Assembly (NCBI GenBank): GCA_963812255.1
Contig: CAWEUM010000005.1
Location: forward strand, 1,302,001 to 1,366,000
Source of the DNA: DATJGR01 sp963812255
Lineage (GTDB): Bacteria > Pseudomonadota > Gammaproteobacteria > Pseudomonadales > Azotimanducaceae
Direction: 5' to 3'
Length of the DNA: 64,000 nt
The translations under genes and the position numbers were made by a program. Within the stretch, counting starts at the first letter, position 1. Each line of letters starts with the position of its first letter. The notes beneath the pieces were generated by a model. The model did no database searches, was not told where the DNA came from, and saw only the letters and a list, made by a program, of their open reading frames with translations. This document shows positions 7,941 to 18,296 of this stretch, piece by piece.

Positions 7941-8999
7941 ATGTCCCACATCGTTCGCTATCTGATGTTGGCGGCCTTCGTTGGAGGACTGCTGGGCCTC
8001 GCGGCCGTTGCGTGGATGCATCGGCCAATCTCGGCGAGTTCCGGGTTCGCCGACGCGGTCGACGCGGCCGAGCCGTCCGTCGTCAACATCTATTCCAGCA
8101 AGATCGTACCGTCGCGACTACATCCGATTTGCGATCTACCGCGCTATCGCGAACTGTGCGACGCGGCAAACGTCTCCAATCGCCACCTACAGAATTCGTT
8201 GGGTTCAGGTGTGATCGTGCGCAGCGACGGCTACATTCTGACCAATGCCCACGTCATCGCAGATGCCGACGAAATACTGGTGGCCTTCTTCGACGGCAGC
8301 ACGACATCCGCCCAAATCGTCGGCACCGATCCGGAAACCGATCTCGCGGTGATCCGCACCAACGCGACCGGCATGAAACCGATCGAGGTCGGTTCGTCCG
8401 CCGACGCGCGTGTCGGCGATGTCGTGCTGGCCATCGGCAATCCGTTTGGAATCGGTCAAACAGTCTCCATGGGAATCATCAGTGCCAAAGGACGCTATGG
8501 ACTCAGCAGCAGTCCGTACGACGATTTCCTGCAGACCGATGCGGCCATCAACCCGGGCAATTCGGGTGGTGCATTGATCGACGTGCACGGCCGCCTGATC
8601 GGAATCAACTCGATGTTCTACAGCCGAACCGGTGGCTCGCAAGGCATCGGCTTCGCCGTTCCCGCCAAACTGGCGCTCGCGATCCTGGACGAGATCATCG
8701 TCGAAGGTCGCGTCATTCGGGGCTGGCTGGGCATCGAAGTCAGCAACAGTGGCGTCGCACCGGGCCATGTTGGTCTCGCCATTGCCAGTGTCGTCAGCGA
8801 CAGCCCCGCGGCGAAGGCGGGGCTCGAACGCGGTGACGTGATCGTCGCAGTCAACGACCGGCCGGTGCTCAGCCCCCGCATCGTCACGCGTCAAATCGGC
8901 GTCGCCGAACCCGGCAGCGACGTCAAGTTGAGGATCCTACGGGAAGGCGAGCAATTCGAAGTGCATGCCACAGCGGGTTTGCGTCCACCGCCGACATGA
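7941..8999 (+). CDS. degS: DegS/AlgW-like periplasmic serine protease
   Basis: 352-residue HtrA-family protease with an uncleaved N-terminal membrane anchor (about residues 5-25), a trypsin-like domain with the triad His104 (TNAHVI), Asp134 (ETDLAVI) and Ser208 (NPGNSGGA), and a single PDZ domain (about 250-345). One PDZ and a membrane anchor fit DegS/AlgW, the site-1 protease that cuts the anti-sigma factor RseA/MucA when outer-membrane proteins misfold. They do not fit DegP, which has two PDZ domains. Location next to hisD and zapE is like algW in Pseudomonas. A two-cysteine insert lies around 64-73 (PICD and ELCD). Confidence 0.9.
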   Translation: MSHIVRYLMLAAFVGGLLGLAAVAWMHRPISASSGFADAVDAAEPSVVNIYSSKIVPSRLHPICDLPRYRELCDAANVSNRHLQNSLGSGVIVRSDGYILTNAHVIADADEILVAFFDGSTTSAQIVGTDPETDLAVIRTNATGMKPIEVGSSADARVGDVVLAIGNPFGIGQTVSMGIISAKGRYGLSSSPYDDFLQTDAAINPGNSGGALIDVHGRLIGINSMFYSRTGGSQGIGFAVPAKLALAILDEIIVEGRVIRGWLGIEVSNSGVAPGHVGLAIASVVSDSPAAKAGLERGDVIVAVNDRPVLSPRIVTRQIGVAEPGSDVKLRILREGEQFEVHATAGLRPPPT

Positions 9000-9009
9000 C
9001 CCGGCAACA

Positions 9010-10332
9010 TCAACGATTGTGATCGATACCGGCGACGCGCGCCGCAGCTGAACGCGCATGCGCATCCAGGCCTTCACCGTCGGCAAGCGTAGCAGCAATC
9101 CGGCTCAACGCCGCTGCACCATGAGGCGAACACCGGATCAACGAGGTCCGCTTCTGGAAATCGTAAACGCCGAGTGGTGATGCGAATCGCGCGGTGCCAA
9201 ATGTCGGCAGCACATGACTCGGCCCCGCCACATAGTCGCCGAGCGCTTCGCTCGTTGCGGCTCCGACGAATATTGCGCCGGCATGCCGAATGCGTGGCAG
9301 CAGTGCATCCGGGTCCTCGACCGCCAGTTCGAGATGCTCGGGCGCGATGCGATTGGATATCGCGACCGCCTCGTTCAGATCGCGGGTGCGAATCAATGCG
9401 CCTCGGCGGCGAAGCGACTGCCTGATCGTCTCGTGCCTCGACAAGCTCGGTAACAACTGCCGCATTGATGCATGCACCGCATCGAGATGCGCGGCATCTG
9501 GCGACAATAGGATTGCCTGCGCCGCGGCATCGTGCTCGGCTTGCGAGAACAGGTCCAACGCCAGCCATTCGGCTGGCGCCGATCCATCCGATATCACCAG
9601 TATTTCACTCGGCCCGGCGATTACATCAATACCGACCGGACCGAACACCATTCGCTTTGCCGCTGCCACGTACGCGCCACCGGGCCCAACGATCTTGTCA
9701 ACCCGCGGAATCGACTCGGTACCGAACGCCAGCGCGGCGATTGCCTGCGCCCCGCCGATGCAGAACACTCGACTGACCCCGGCGATGTGCAACGCCGCAA
9801 GCACCAACGGATTGCGTATCCCGTCCGGCGTCGGCACCGTGACGATGATCTCACCGACCTCGGCAACGCGCGCCGGAATCACCGTCATCAGAACGGTCGA
9901 CGGATACGCCGCCTGGCCACCCGGAACATAAACGCCGACTCGATCGAGCGGCGTCACGCGATTGCCGAGTCGATTGCCCAACGCGTCGGTGAACTCGAAG
10001 CCCATGTGGCGTTGCGCTTCGTGGAACATGCGAATCCGTCGCGCTGCCTGATCGAGCGCCTCGCGTTCCGATTCGGGCAGCGCCCGCGCACACGCAGCCA
10101 GTTCCGCCGGCGCGAGTTCGAGTTCAGAGATACGGGTACAACTCAGCCGATCGAATCGTTTCGTGTACTCGAGCAGGGCCGCATCGCCGCGATTCCGAAC
10201 GGCCTCGACTATGTCGGCCGTCGCGCGCACCACCGCGTCGCTCTCGGATACATCCCACCGTGTCAATGCCCCCAGAGCCGCATCGAAATCGGCATCGGTG
10301 CTCGCCAGACGGCGAATGTCTACTTCAACCAT
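9010..10332 (-). CDS. hisD: Histidinol dehydrogenase
   Basis: 440-residue zinc enzyme catalysing the last two oxidations of histidine synthesis, histidinol to histidine with two NAD+. Conserved blocks visible are GLRVYVPGG-like GVYVPGGQAAYPS, VDKIVGPGGAYVAAAKR, IDVIAGPSEILVI, SQAEHD and IAPEHLEL, which contain the catalytic and zinc residues. The start at 10332 gives VEVDIRRL. An alternative 14 codons upstream is inside hisG. It overlaps hisG by eight bases. hisC, the usual next gene, is not here because the degS-like gene converges. Confidence 0.95.
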   Translation of the reverse strand: MVEVDIRRLASTDADFDAALGALTRWDVSESDAVVRATADIVEAVRNRGDAALLEYTKRFDRLSCTRISELELAPAELAACARALPESEREALDQAARRIRMFHEAQRHMGFEFTDALGNRLGNRVTPLDRVGVYVPGGQAAYPSTVLMTVIPARVAEVGEIIVTVPTPDGIRNPLVLAALHIAGVSRVFCIGGAQAIAALAFGTESIPRVDKIVGPGGAYVAAAKRMVFGPVGIDVIAGPSEILVISDGSAPAEWLALDLFSQAEHDAAAQAILLSPDAAHLDAVHASMRQLLPSLSRHETIRQSLRRRGALIRTRDLNEAVAISNRIAPEHLELAVEDPDALLPRIRHAGAIFVGAATSEALGDYVAGPSHVLPTFGTARFASPLGVYDFQKRTSLIRCSPHGAAALSRIAATLADGEGLDAHARSAAARVAGIDHNR

Positions 10333-10990
10333 TGCCGCGCCCGCGCGCCTCGACAACGCGAGCCAGACGCGCAAGCAGAGCTTCGATCTCGTCGAAACGC
10401 AGTTTCAACGATGCTCGATTCACGATGACGCGGGCGCTGACGTCCGCAATCACTTCGCGCGCCTCGAGTCCGTTGGCTACCAACGTGTTCCCCGTCTCGA
10501 CGATATCCACAATGCAATCCGCCAGCCCCATCAACGGCGCGATCTCCATCGCTCCGGACAGTTTGATGACCTCGACCTGACGACCCTGCTCTGCGAAGTA
10601 CCGCTTGGCGACGTTCACGAATTTCGTTGCGACACGAAGTGAGCCGCCATCCAGGCAGGCGCCGATCGGGGCGGCCGTCATGATGCGGCACGGGGTGATT
10701 TTCAGATCGAGACGTTCGTAGAAGCCCGTGCCGCCGTATTCGAGCAGCGTGTCTTTGCCAGTGATGCCCAGATCGGCCGCACCGTACTCGACATACGCCG
10801 GTACGTCATCGCCACGAACAACGACGAGTCGCTGCCCCGCTCGGGTCGCGAACACCAGCTTGCGGCTCCCGGAGACTGTCTCAACGGGCGTCACGCCCGC
10901 TTCGTCGAGCATCGACAGACACTCTTCGAGAATTCGTGCCCCGCGGTTCAACGCAATCGTCAGCGGCTTCTTGTCGGAGGTTTTTCTCAT
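10325..10990 (-). CDS. hisG: ATP phosphoribosyltransferase, short form
   Basis: 221-residue catalytic subunit for the first step of histidine synthesis (ATP + PRPP). The length and lack of a C-terminal regulatory ACT-like domain make it the short form (HisGS), which needs HisZ for activity and feedback control. hisZ is not in this window. Conserved segments are YVEYGAADLGITGKDTLLE and the PRPP-binding GAMEIAPLMGLADCIVDIVETGNTL. A TTG directly before the ATG at 10990 could also start it. It is in the murA-hisG-hisD order common in gammaproteobacteria. Confidence 0.94.
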   Translation of the reverse strand: MRKTSDKKPLTIALNRGARILEECLSMLDEAGVTPVETVSGSRKLVFATRAGQRLVVVRGDDVPAYVEYGAADLGITGKDTLLEYGGTGFYERLDLKITPCRIMTAAPIGACLDGGSLRVATKFVNVAKRYFAEQGRQVEVIKLSGAMEIAPLMGLADCIVDIVETGNTLVANGLEAREVIADVSARVIVNRASLKLRFDEIEALLARLARVVEARGRGNG

Positions 10991-11008
10991 CAACGGCTGC
11001 CGTGCGCG

Positions 11009-12276
<1,268 letters not shown>

Positions 12277-12277
<1 letters not shown>

Positions 12278-12507
12278 CAGCCCCGTTCAGCCGGCGTATG
12301 AGCCCGAATCGTAACTGCATGCAGCGCACCATCGCGAATCAGTTCGGCGATCGCCCCATAGACCAGCTGTTGTTTGGCGACCCGGCTCATGCCCTCGAAT
12401 GCGGGGCTGACGACGACGACTTCCATGCGGCTCGCGTCGCCGTGTGCGGTCACGTCCGACGGCACAATGGCCTTCGCAACCCGTGCTTGCACCTCGTCCG
12501 CGATCAC
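12277..12507 (-). CDS. ibaG: BolA-family protein IbaG
   Basis: 76-residue BolA-like protein that works with monothiol glutaredoxin in [2Fe-2S] handling and is linked to acid stress and envelope function. It has the BolA helix-turn pattern with FEGMSRVAKQQLVYG near the middle and ends in a helix plus HAVTIRAHTP. The GTG at 12507 overlaps the mlaB stop (GTGA) and gives the usual length of 75-90 residues. A longer frame upstream lies within mlaB. The position between mlaB and murA is conserved. Confidence 0.9.
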
Positions 12508-12854
12508 GCCGCCGCTCCCGCCACGGGCAATACGTCGTCGAGGCCGGTGAACTCGATCAAATTCGACACGAGCGGTGGCACGTCGACGAATCGGATGTCT
12601 ACCCCCGTGTGGCGCGCACGGCGCATCCACACCAGCATCAGGCTGACGAGAACACTATTGCCGTTGCTGATGTCCGCGAGCGAGACCTCGATCGTCTGTG
12701 CGGCCGCCGACGCGTCCGTCTGTTGCGCCTTCTCGGTTTCGGCTTCGGCGAATACAGCGTCGAGCAAGGCCCGCGACTGTTTGGCGTTCATCAAAGTCGG
12801 CGAGCCAGAGACGCGGTGGTGGTTCGGATCGCTCGAGGTCAGCTGCAACATCAC
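12504..12854 (-). CDS. mlaB: STAS-domain protein MlaB
   Basis: 116-residue cytoplasmic STAS protein that binds the MlaF ATPase and supports activity of the MlaFEDB lipid transporter. The sequence has the IEVSLADISNGNSVLVSLMLVWMRRA core of the STAS fold (about residues 54-79). The usual DxSxLDSxGL-type segment is here ADISNGNSVLVSL. Start may be the GTG at 12854 or the ATG just after it. It is placed after mlaC with a four-base overlap. Confidence 0.9.
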   Translation of the reverse strand: MMLQLTSSDPNHHRVSGSPTLMNAKQSRALLDAVFAEAETEKAQQTDASAAAQTIEVSLADISNGNSVLVSLMLVWMRRARHTGVDIRFVDVPPLVSNLIEFTGLDDVLPVAGAAA

Positions 12855-13540
12855 TCGCCTCCGCGGGTCGACTCCGCCGAACCCTCTTGGACGCCTTTCG
12901 GCGAACCTTCCTTCGCCGGATTGATGTGCGCGATCGTTTCGCCCCAGTGATCGATGACTTCATCCAGACTGTGATGGTTTTCCGGCGCTTGCATCGCGCT
13001 GGAGAATTGATTGCGGTATGTCAAACCGATGTTGATGCCGTTGATGATGATGTTGTACATCCGCCACGAACCGTCGCTGCCGAGGCGCATCGAGTAAATC
13101 ACCGGATAGACCTTACCTTCCTTGGAATGGACTTCCATCCTCACGCTGTCCCGATCGGGTTGCGCAGGCGGTCGATCCGCCGGCAGCACCACGATCTTCT
13201 CATCACCGAAGTCGAGCAGCGCTTTGCCGTACGTCCGGATCAATCCGGCTTTGAATGTTGCTTCGAACTTGTCGCGTTGCTCTGGTGTGGCGCGCTTGTA
13301 GTACACCGCCATCACGCCCCGCGAAAACGTGTCGAAATCGATCGTCGGGTCGAGCACCCTCTCCACTTCCGAATAGAAGCGATCCGGGTCTTTGTCGAAG
13401 TACGTCTTACCGTCTTGGATCACTTGGATCAGCGAGTCCGCCGTCTGACGAATGATCACACGAGGGTCAGTTGCCGCACTGCAAGTCAATGCGATGGCGA
13501 GCGCCGCGACGCCAAACAGAAGATTGGCCTTGCCCATCAT
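12851..13540 (-). CDS. mlaC: Periplasmic phospholipid-binding protein MlaC
   Basis: 229-residue exported protein. Signal peptide is about residues 1-21 (ending CSAATDPRV). The mature part is an MlaC/Ttg2D family domain with FDTFSRGVMAVYYKRATPEQRDKFEATFK. It ferries phospholipids between the outer-membrane MlaA complex and inner-membrane MlaFEDB. The C-terminus ends in a low-complexity PAKEGSPKGVQEGSAES tail not needed for the fold. ATG overlaps the mlaD stop. Confidence 0.95.
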   Translation of the reverse strand: MMGKANLLFGVAALAIALTCSAATDPRVIIRQTADSLIQVIQDGKTYFDKDPDRFYSEVERVLDPTIDFDTFSRGVMAVYYKRATPEQRDKFEATFKAGLIRTYGKALLDFGDEKIVVLPADRPPAQPDRDSVRMEVHSKEGKVYPVIYSMRLGSDGSWRMYNIIINGINIGLTYRNQFSSAMQAPENHHSLDEVIDHWGETIAHINPAKEGSPKGVQEGSAESTRGGE

Positions 13541-13998
13541 TTGGACCCTGATTTCGTCAGAAAGTCGCCGATCAGATTTTCCAGTACCAGCGCACCTTGC
13601 GTGTTCGTGATCGTGTCACCGCTCTTGAGCAGCTTGTCTTCGCCGCCCGGAATCAGGCTGATGTACCGCCCACCGAGAAATCCTTCGGTCTGAATGCGCG
13701 CGCCGGTGTCGACGGGCAGGTCTTTGACGTCGTCGCTGATCTCCATCGTGACGATGGCCTCTCCCAGCGCACTATCGACGCCGATCTTCGAAACCCGACC
13801 GATCGTCACACCGGCCAGGCTCACTTTCGAGCGCACACGCAACCCCGCCACGTCGTCGAACTTCGCCTTCAGAATGTAGACCCCGGTCGCGCTTCCGACA
13901 TCGACGCCACTGACACGGAAGGCAAGAAATACCAGACCCAGAATCCCTGCGAGGACAAAGGCGCCGACGCTGATTTCGATCGTGCGCATCCGAATCAA
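13537..13998 (-). CDS. mlaD: MCE-domain protein MlaD
   Basis: 153-residue inner-membrane protein with one N-terminal transmembrane helix (about 8-26) and one MCE domain (about 38-118) that forms the hexameric ring of MlaFEDB. GLRVRSKVSLAGVTIG is the MCE signature. The TTG at 13998 is well spaced from a GGAGAA sequence and overlaps the mlaE stop (TTGA). An ATG three codons later (13989) is the alternative. The length is close to the family norm. Confidence 0.95.
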   Translation of the reverse strand: MIRMRTIEISVGAFVLAGILGLVFLAFRVSGVDVGSATGVYILKAKFDDVAGLRVRSKVSLAGVTIGRVSKIGVDSALGEAIVTMEISDDVKDLPVDTGARIQTEGFLGGRYISLIPGGEDKLLKSGDTITNTQGALVLENLIGDFLTKSGSK

Positions 13999-14777
13999 TT
14001 GAATTCTCCGTACATCACCAAAGTGAGAATAAAGTCGAGGGCCAAAATGGCAACGGACGAATACACCACCGTCTTGGTCGTGGCGCTGCTGATGCCCTCG
14101 GCAGTCGGCGTCGCATCATAACCTTGAAATACCGCGATCCAACTGACGACCATCGCGAACAGAATCGCCTTGACCATGCCCTTGCCGACGTCTTCCCAGA
14201 TCTCCACGCCATCGTGCATGCCTCCCCAGAATCCACCGGGGTCGACGCCGAGCCAGTCGACGCCAACGACCGACGATCCCCAGATCGCCACCGAGTTGAA
14301 GATCAACGTCAACAGCGGCATACAGATCATGCCCGCCCACAGGCGAGGTGCAACGATGCGATGCAGCGGATCGACGCCCATCATTTCCATGCTAGAGAGT
14401 TGATCTGTGGCTTTCATCAAGCCGATTTCCGCCGTTACCGCAGATCCGGCACGGCCGGCAAACAGCAGTCCTGTCACCACGGGTCCCAGTTCGCGCAACA
14501 GCACCAACGCAACGCCGAGCCCCACGGACTCCTGGGCACCGACCCGTGCCAACTGCGTGTACCCCTGCAACGCAAGCACCGCGCCGATGGAAAACGCCGA
14601 CAGGACGATGATGATCAGCGACAGCACGCCGATCTGGTAGATCTGCTTCATCAACAAAGTCAGATCACCGCGTCGCGGCAGACCCGCCAGCGACTGAAAC
14701 CAGACCAGCGCGGCGCGGCCAAGTGCCCCGATCCAATCAAGCGCCCACTGGCCCAACAGCCGCAGGTACCGCAGCAT
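13995..14777 (-). CDS. mlaE: Phospholipid transporter permease MlaE
   Basis: 260-residue permease with about five to six transmembrane helices, the membrane core of the MlaFEDB ABC transporter. The conserved ELGPVVTGLLFAGRAGSAVTAE block and MRATDQLSSMEMMGVDP-like ATDQLSSMEMMGVDP identify the family. The ATG at 14777 overlaps the mlaF stop (ATGA). A TTG one codon earlier is less likely. Confidence 0.96.
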   Translation of the reverse strand: MLRYLRLLGQWALDWIGALGRAALVWFQSLAGLPRRGDLTLLMKQIYQIGVLSLIIIVLSAFSIGAVLALQGYTQLARVGAQESVGLGVALVLLRELGPVVTGLLFAGRAGSAVTAEIGLMKATDQLSSMEMMGVDPLHRIVAPRLWAGMICMPLLTLIFNSVAIWGSSVVGVDWLGVDPGGFWGGMHDGVEIWEDVGKGMVKAILFAMVVSWIAVFQGYDATPTAEGISSATTKTVVYSSVAILALDFILTLVMYGEFN

Positions 14778-15577
14778 CAAGCGTCTCCCAGGACGTCGTC
14801 GAGAAACGGGTCCGCCGGATAGTGAAACGGTACCGGGCCGTCCGGCGACCCCAGCATGAATTGCCGCACCATAGTCGAAGAATGATCGCGCAACTCGTCT
14901 CCGGTGCCCTTACCAATCACGCGTCCGTCAGAAATGATGTAAATCTGGTCGGCGATGCTCGACGTTTCGTGGATATCGTGCGAGACGACCAGGCTGGTCA
15001 TCGCAAGCGCCTCGTTCAAACCGCGGATCAGCGACACCAGCACGCCCATCGCAATTGGATCCTGCCCGGTGAACGGCTCGTCGTACATGATGAACTTCGG
15101 ATCGAGCGCTATCGTGCGCGCGAGTGCAACCCGGCGCGACATGCCGCCCGAGAGCTGGGACGGCATCAGATCGCGCGCGCCGCGCAAGCCGACCGCATTG
15201 AGCTTCATCAGGACGAGGTCGCGGATCATCTCATCGGGCAGATTGGTATGGACACGCAACGGGAAGGCGACGTTCTCGAACACCGTCAAGTCCGTGAACA
15301 GCGCTGATGACTGAAACAACATCCCCATGTTGCGCCGAAGCTCGAACAACTCACTTCGCGACAGAGACGGCACGTCGAGGCCGTCTACGATCACCCGACC
15401 GCTGTCGGGCCGGATCTGGCCACCAATGATTCGCAGCAGGGTCGTCTTGCCGGTCCCACTTGGGCCCATCAACGCGGTTATCCGCCCTCGCGGCACCACC
15501 AGATCGAGGCCGTCGAAGATTATCCGGTCGCCACGAGAAAATCGCAGGCCTTCGATTTCGATGAGATTGTCGGTCAC
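14777..15577 (-). CDS. mlaF: Phospholipid transporter ATPase MlaF
   Basis: 266-residue ABC ATPase that powers MlaFEDB. Walker A is GPSGTGKT (38-45), the signature is LSGGMSRRVALAR and Walker B is KFIMYDEPFTGQDP. It is the first gene of the mlaFEDCB-ibaG-murA-hisGD run. The GTG at 15577 begins TDNLIEIEGL, the usual start. The frame is open for 54 more codons upstream, but those residues are not family-like. The 225-base gap to divergent kdsC has a TATAGT (minus strand) that could be a -10 for this operon, without a good -35. Confidence 0.95.
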   Translation of the reverse strand: MTDNLIEIEGLRFSRGDRIIFDGLDLVVPRGRITALMGPSGTGKTTLLRIIGGQIRPDSGRVIVDGLDVPSLSRSELFELRRNMGMLFQSSALFTDLTVFENVAFPLRVHTNLPDEMIRDLVLMKLNAVGLRGARDLMPSQLSGGMSRRVALARTIALDPKFIMYDEPFTGQDPIAMGVLVSLIRGLNEALAMTSLVVSHDIHETSSIADQIYIISDGRVIGKGTGDELRDHSSTMVRQFMLGSPDGPVPFHYPADPFLDDVLGDA

Positions 15578-15802
15578 TTGAATGTGGCGGCCTGGCTGCT
15601 CGGCAAATATTCGGCGCGGCGCAACTATACCATCGCTCGCGCATGCTGCTTGCGCGCCTCCCAACCCTACGGAGGGGCGCCCCATCCACCGCGTTGAAGC
15701 TATGGGACGTCGCGCCTTGCAATCGGATAGGGGCAACACATTTAATCCAACGACCTTGACCGCGGCTCGACCTACAGTCCCATACTGGCCCTACGATCAA
15801 AA

Positions 15803-16348
15803 GTGTCTGCCGAAATGAATTACCCCAAGCCGATCCTCGAGCTGGCGCGTGCGGTGCGTTTGCTGATTCTCGATGTGGACGGCGTGCTGACCGACGGCCG
15901 GTTGTACTATGCCGACGATGGCGAAGAGTCGAAATCGTTCTGCACCCAGGACGGCGCGGCCATCAAGATGCTGGGCGACACGGGCGTGCTGATCGCGATC
16001 ATCACCGGACGCCGCTCCAAACTCGTCGCGCGCCGCGCGGCCGAACTGGGTATCCAACATCTGTACCAGTGCGCTTCGGATAAAGCACGCGCCCTGGAAG
16101 AGCTGATTCTCCATACCGGCATCGACCGGCCGAACATCGCCCACGTCGGCGACGACCTGGGCGACCTGCCGCTGTTCAATCGTGTTGGCGTAAAGTTCTC
16201 CGTGCCCTCCGCGCATCCAGAAATCATCGAACGCGCCGACTACGTGACACATGCGCCGGCGGGGCTGGGTGCGGTGCGCGAGGTGTGTCACCTGCTGATG
16301 GTCGCGCAAGATACCTGGGCGGCCGCCCTCGGTCGCTACGACACATGA
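15803..16348 (+). CDS. kdsC: 3-deoxy-D-manno-octulosonate-8-phosphate phosphatase KdsC
   Basis: 181-residue HAD-superfamily phosphatase that makes free KDO for lipopolysaccharide inner core. HAD motif I is LDVDGVLTDG (23-32) with the nucleophile Asp24 and acid Asp26. Motif II is the IITGR block and motif III/IV is HVGDDLGDLPL. The family has no cap domain, consistent with the short length. Start is the GTG at 15803 or the ATG at 15815, neither with a strong ribosome-binding site. kdsD, which often precedes it, is absent. It is coupled to lptC (ATGA). Confidence 0.95.
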   Translation: MSAEMNYPKPILELARAVRLLILDVDGVLTDGRLYYADDGEESKSFCTQDGAAIKMLGDTGVLIAIITGRRSKLVARRAAELGIQHLYQCASDKARALEELILHTGIDRPNIAHVGDDLGDLPLFNRVGVKFSVPSAHPEIIERADYVTHAPAGLGAVREVCHLLMVAQDTWAAALGRYDT

Positions 16349-16959
16349 ATCGCTGGTCCTGGCTGCTGGTGATCTTCGGGTGTCTCGCGTTGCTGGTTTC
16401 ACTCGGCGACTGGAAGCACATCGACGTCACCACCAGCGAACGTCCGGCCGCGGCCGGCGAGCCCGATCTGTACATGGAGAAAGCGACCATCACGCAGTAC
16501 GGCGATGACGGTGCGGTGCGCTATCGCCTGGTATCGGCGGAAGTTCGGCACTACGAGGAAGATCGTATTACCCGACTGATCACGCCAACAATGACGCTCT
16601 TTCGCGCCCCCCAACCACCCTGGTTTGCAAGATCTGATCAAGGGTACGTTCGAGATACGGACGATGCCGATGGAAAGACCGACGAAATCATTTTTCTGCG
16701 CGACGACGTACATCTGATTCAGAGGGAACCGAATCGAATCGAGATTACGTGTTCGAGTTTGCATGTCTATCCGAGTCGCCAATTCGCCGAGACGGACCAA
16801 CCTGTTATCATCGACACGAACTCCGGACGCACCTTTGCGGTGGGCATGTCCGGCGATCTGAACGCCAGTCTCCTGAAGCTGTCATCGAGCACCTCTGAAA
16901 GGGTTCATACGATTGTTATGCCGGGCCAGTTCAAGCGTGCCACGACAACGCAGCCATAA
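16345..16959 (+). CDS. lptC: LPS export protein LptC
   Basis: 204-residue bitopic inner-membrane protein that receives LPS from LptBFG and passes it to LptA. It has one N-terminal transmembrane helix (about 5-22) and a periplasmic beta-jellyroll with YMEKATITQYGDDGAVRYRLVSAEVRHY, a typical LptC opening. It lies between kdsC and lptA as in E. coli. The ATG overlaps the kdsC stop. A frame extending 20 codons upstream runs inside kdsC. Confidence 0.93.
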   Translation: MNRWSWLLVIFGCLALLVSLGDWKHIDVTTSERPAAAGEPDLYMEKATITQYGDDGAVRYRLVSAEVRHYEEDRITRLITPTMTLFRAPQPPWFARSDQGYVRDTDDADGKTDEIIFLRDDVHLIQREPNRIEITCSSLHVYPSRQFAETDQPVIIDTNSGRTFAVGMSGDLNASLLKLSSSTSERVHTIVMPGQFKRATTTQP

Positions 16960-17554
16960 GCGCGCCAAAGGCTTCGCCAACGGGCTCGCAATGGGCGCAT
17001 CGATCGCAATGCTGTGCGTTGGTGGCCTGGCGTGGGCGCTTCCGGAAGATGCGCAGCAGCCAATTCACATCCATTCGGACTCGGCGGAGCTGGACCAGAA
17101 CAAGAGCGTCGCCGTTTATCACGGCTCCGTGCGGATGGAGCAGGGCACGATGAAGGTCACCGGCGACACGATGACTGTGGAGCTGAAGGATCAGCTCGTC
17201 GTGCGCATCATTGCCGAAGGCAACCCCGCGCACTATCAGCAGCAAGTGAAGCCGAATGAATCCAAGGTATTTGCGGACGCGAAGAAGATCGTCTATTTCA
17301 CTCAGGAAGAACGCGTCGAACTCACGGGCAACGCATATCTGACCCAAGACAAGAACGAATTCACTGGGGAGCTGATCAAGTACAACGTACGTGAAGGTAA
17401 GGTAGATGCCCAGGCAAACGGGCAAGGCAACGTGCAAATGATCCTGCAGCCCGCGGCGCTGAAAAAGCAGCAGGCACCCAAGAAGCAGAATCCGCCGCAA
17501 ACACCCGCGCCGCCCTCGCCTGCAGACAAGACGCCGCCAGAGAAGACGCCTTAA
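16937..17554 (+). CDS. lptA: LPS transport periplasmic protein LptA
   Basis: 205-residue exported protein forming the beta-jellyroll bridge for LPS across the periplasm. The signal peptide runs to about GGLAWA, and mature LptA starts LPEDAQQPIHIHSDSAELDQ. The C-terminus has an unusual tail of about 35 residues rich in Lys, Gln, Pro and Ala (KKQQAPKKQ, PQTPAPPSPADK) after the jellyroll. The start is uncertain between a TTG at 16913 and the GTG at 16937, both overlapping lptC. The stop is immediately followed by the lptB GTG. Confidence 0.92.
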   Translation: MPRQRSHKRAKGFANGLAMGASIAMLCVGGLAWALPEDAQQPIHIHSDSAELDQNKSVAVYHGSVRMEQGTMKVTGDTMTVELKDQLVVRIIAEGNPAHYQQQVKPNESKVFADAKKIVYFTQEERVELTGNAYLTQDKNEFTGELIKYNVREGKVDAQANGQGNVQMILQPAALKKQQAPKKQNPPQTPAPPSPADKTPPEKTP

Positions 17555-18280
17555 GTGTCACAGCTCGTCGCCCAGCATCTCGAAAAACACTACGGAACGC
17601 GCACGGCAGTGGCGGACATCAGCCTGTCGGTGGCGCGCGGTGAGATCATCGGTCTGCTCGGTCCGAACGGCGCGGGCAAGACCACCAGCTTTTACATGAT
17701 CGTCGGCCTGATCAAAGCGGACGCCGGTGTGATCGAACTCGACGGTCAACCGATCACCGGCAAACCGATGCACGAACGCGCTCGCCTCGGTGTCGGTTAT
17801 CTGCCACAGGAAGCCAGCGTATTTCGAAAGCTCAGCGTCGCGGACAACATCCTTGCGATCCTCGAACTCAAGCGCGATCTGTCCAAAGCCGATCGTCGGG
17901 GCCGGCTCGAACAACTGCTCGACGAGTTCCACTTGCAGGGCGTTCGCACGCAGATCGGCGAGCGCTTGTCAGGTGGCGAACGGCGCCGGGTGGAAATCGC
18001 ACGCGCGCTGGCCAGCGAACCGAAATTCATTCTGCTCGACGAGCCGTTCGCCGGCGTCGATCCGATCTCGGTCGGCGAAATCAAGGCGATGATCCGCGAT
18101 CTCGCGCAGCGCAAAATCGGCGTGCTGATCACCGATCACAACGTCCGCGAGACGCTCGATATCTGCGATCGTGCCTATATTGTCAGCGAGGGACACATCA
18201 TCGCCGATGGCGATACCGACGCCATACTGTCGAACGAGAAGGTGCGCAGTGTATATCTCGGCGCGCAATTCCGACTGTGA
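17555..18280 (+). CDS. lptB: LPS export ABC transporter ATPase LptB
   Basis: 241-residue ABC ATPase of the LptB2FGC extractor. Walker A is GPNGAGKT, the family-specific LGVGYLPQEASVFRKLSV follows. The signature is LSGGERRRVEIARAL and Walker B is FILLDEPFAGVDP. The standard length and the lptC-lptA-lptB-rpoN order make this certain. GTG start with no gap after lptA. Confidence 0.97.
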   Translation: MSQLVAQHLEKHYGTRTAVADISLSVARGEIIGLLGPNGAGKTTSFYMIVGLIKADAGVIELDGQPITGKPMHERARLGVGYLPQEASVFRKLSVADNILAILELKRDLSKADRRGRLEQLLDEFHLQGVRTQIGERLSGGERRRVEIARALASEPKFILLDEPFAGVDPISVGEIKAMIRDLAQRKIGVLITDHNVRETLDICDRAYIVSEGHIIADGDTDAILSNEKVRSVYLGAQFRL

Positions 18281-18296
18281 GCGTGACGCCTGACAT

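Noticed and set aside
15578..15802. Riboswitch or small RNA in the mlaF-kdsC gap
   Set aside because: No conserved riboswitch core or strong terminator-like structure could be seen.
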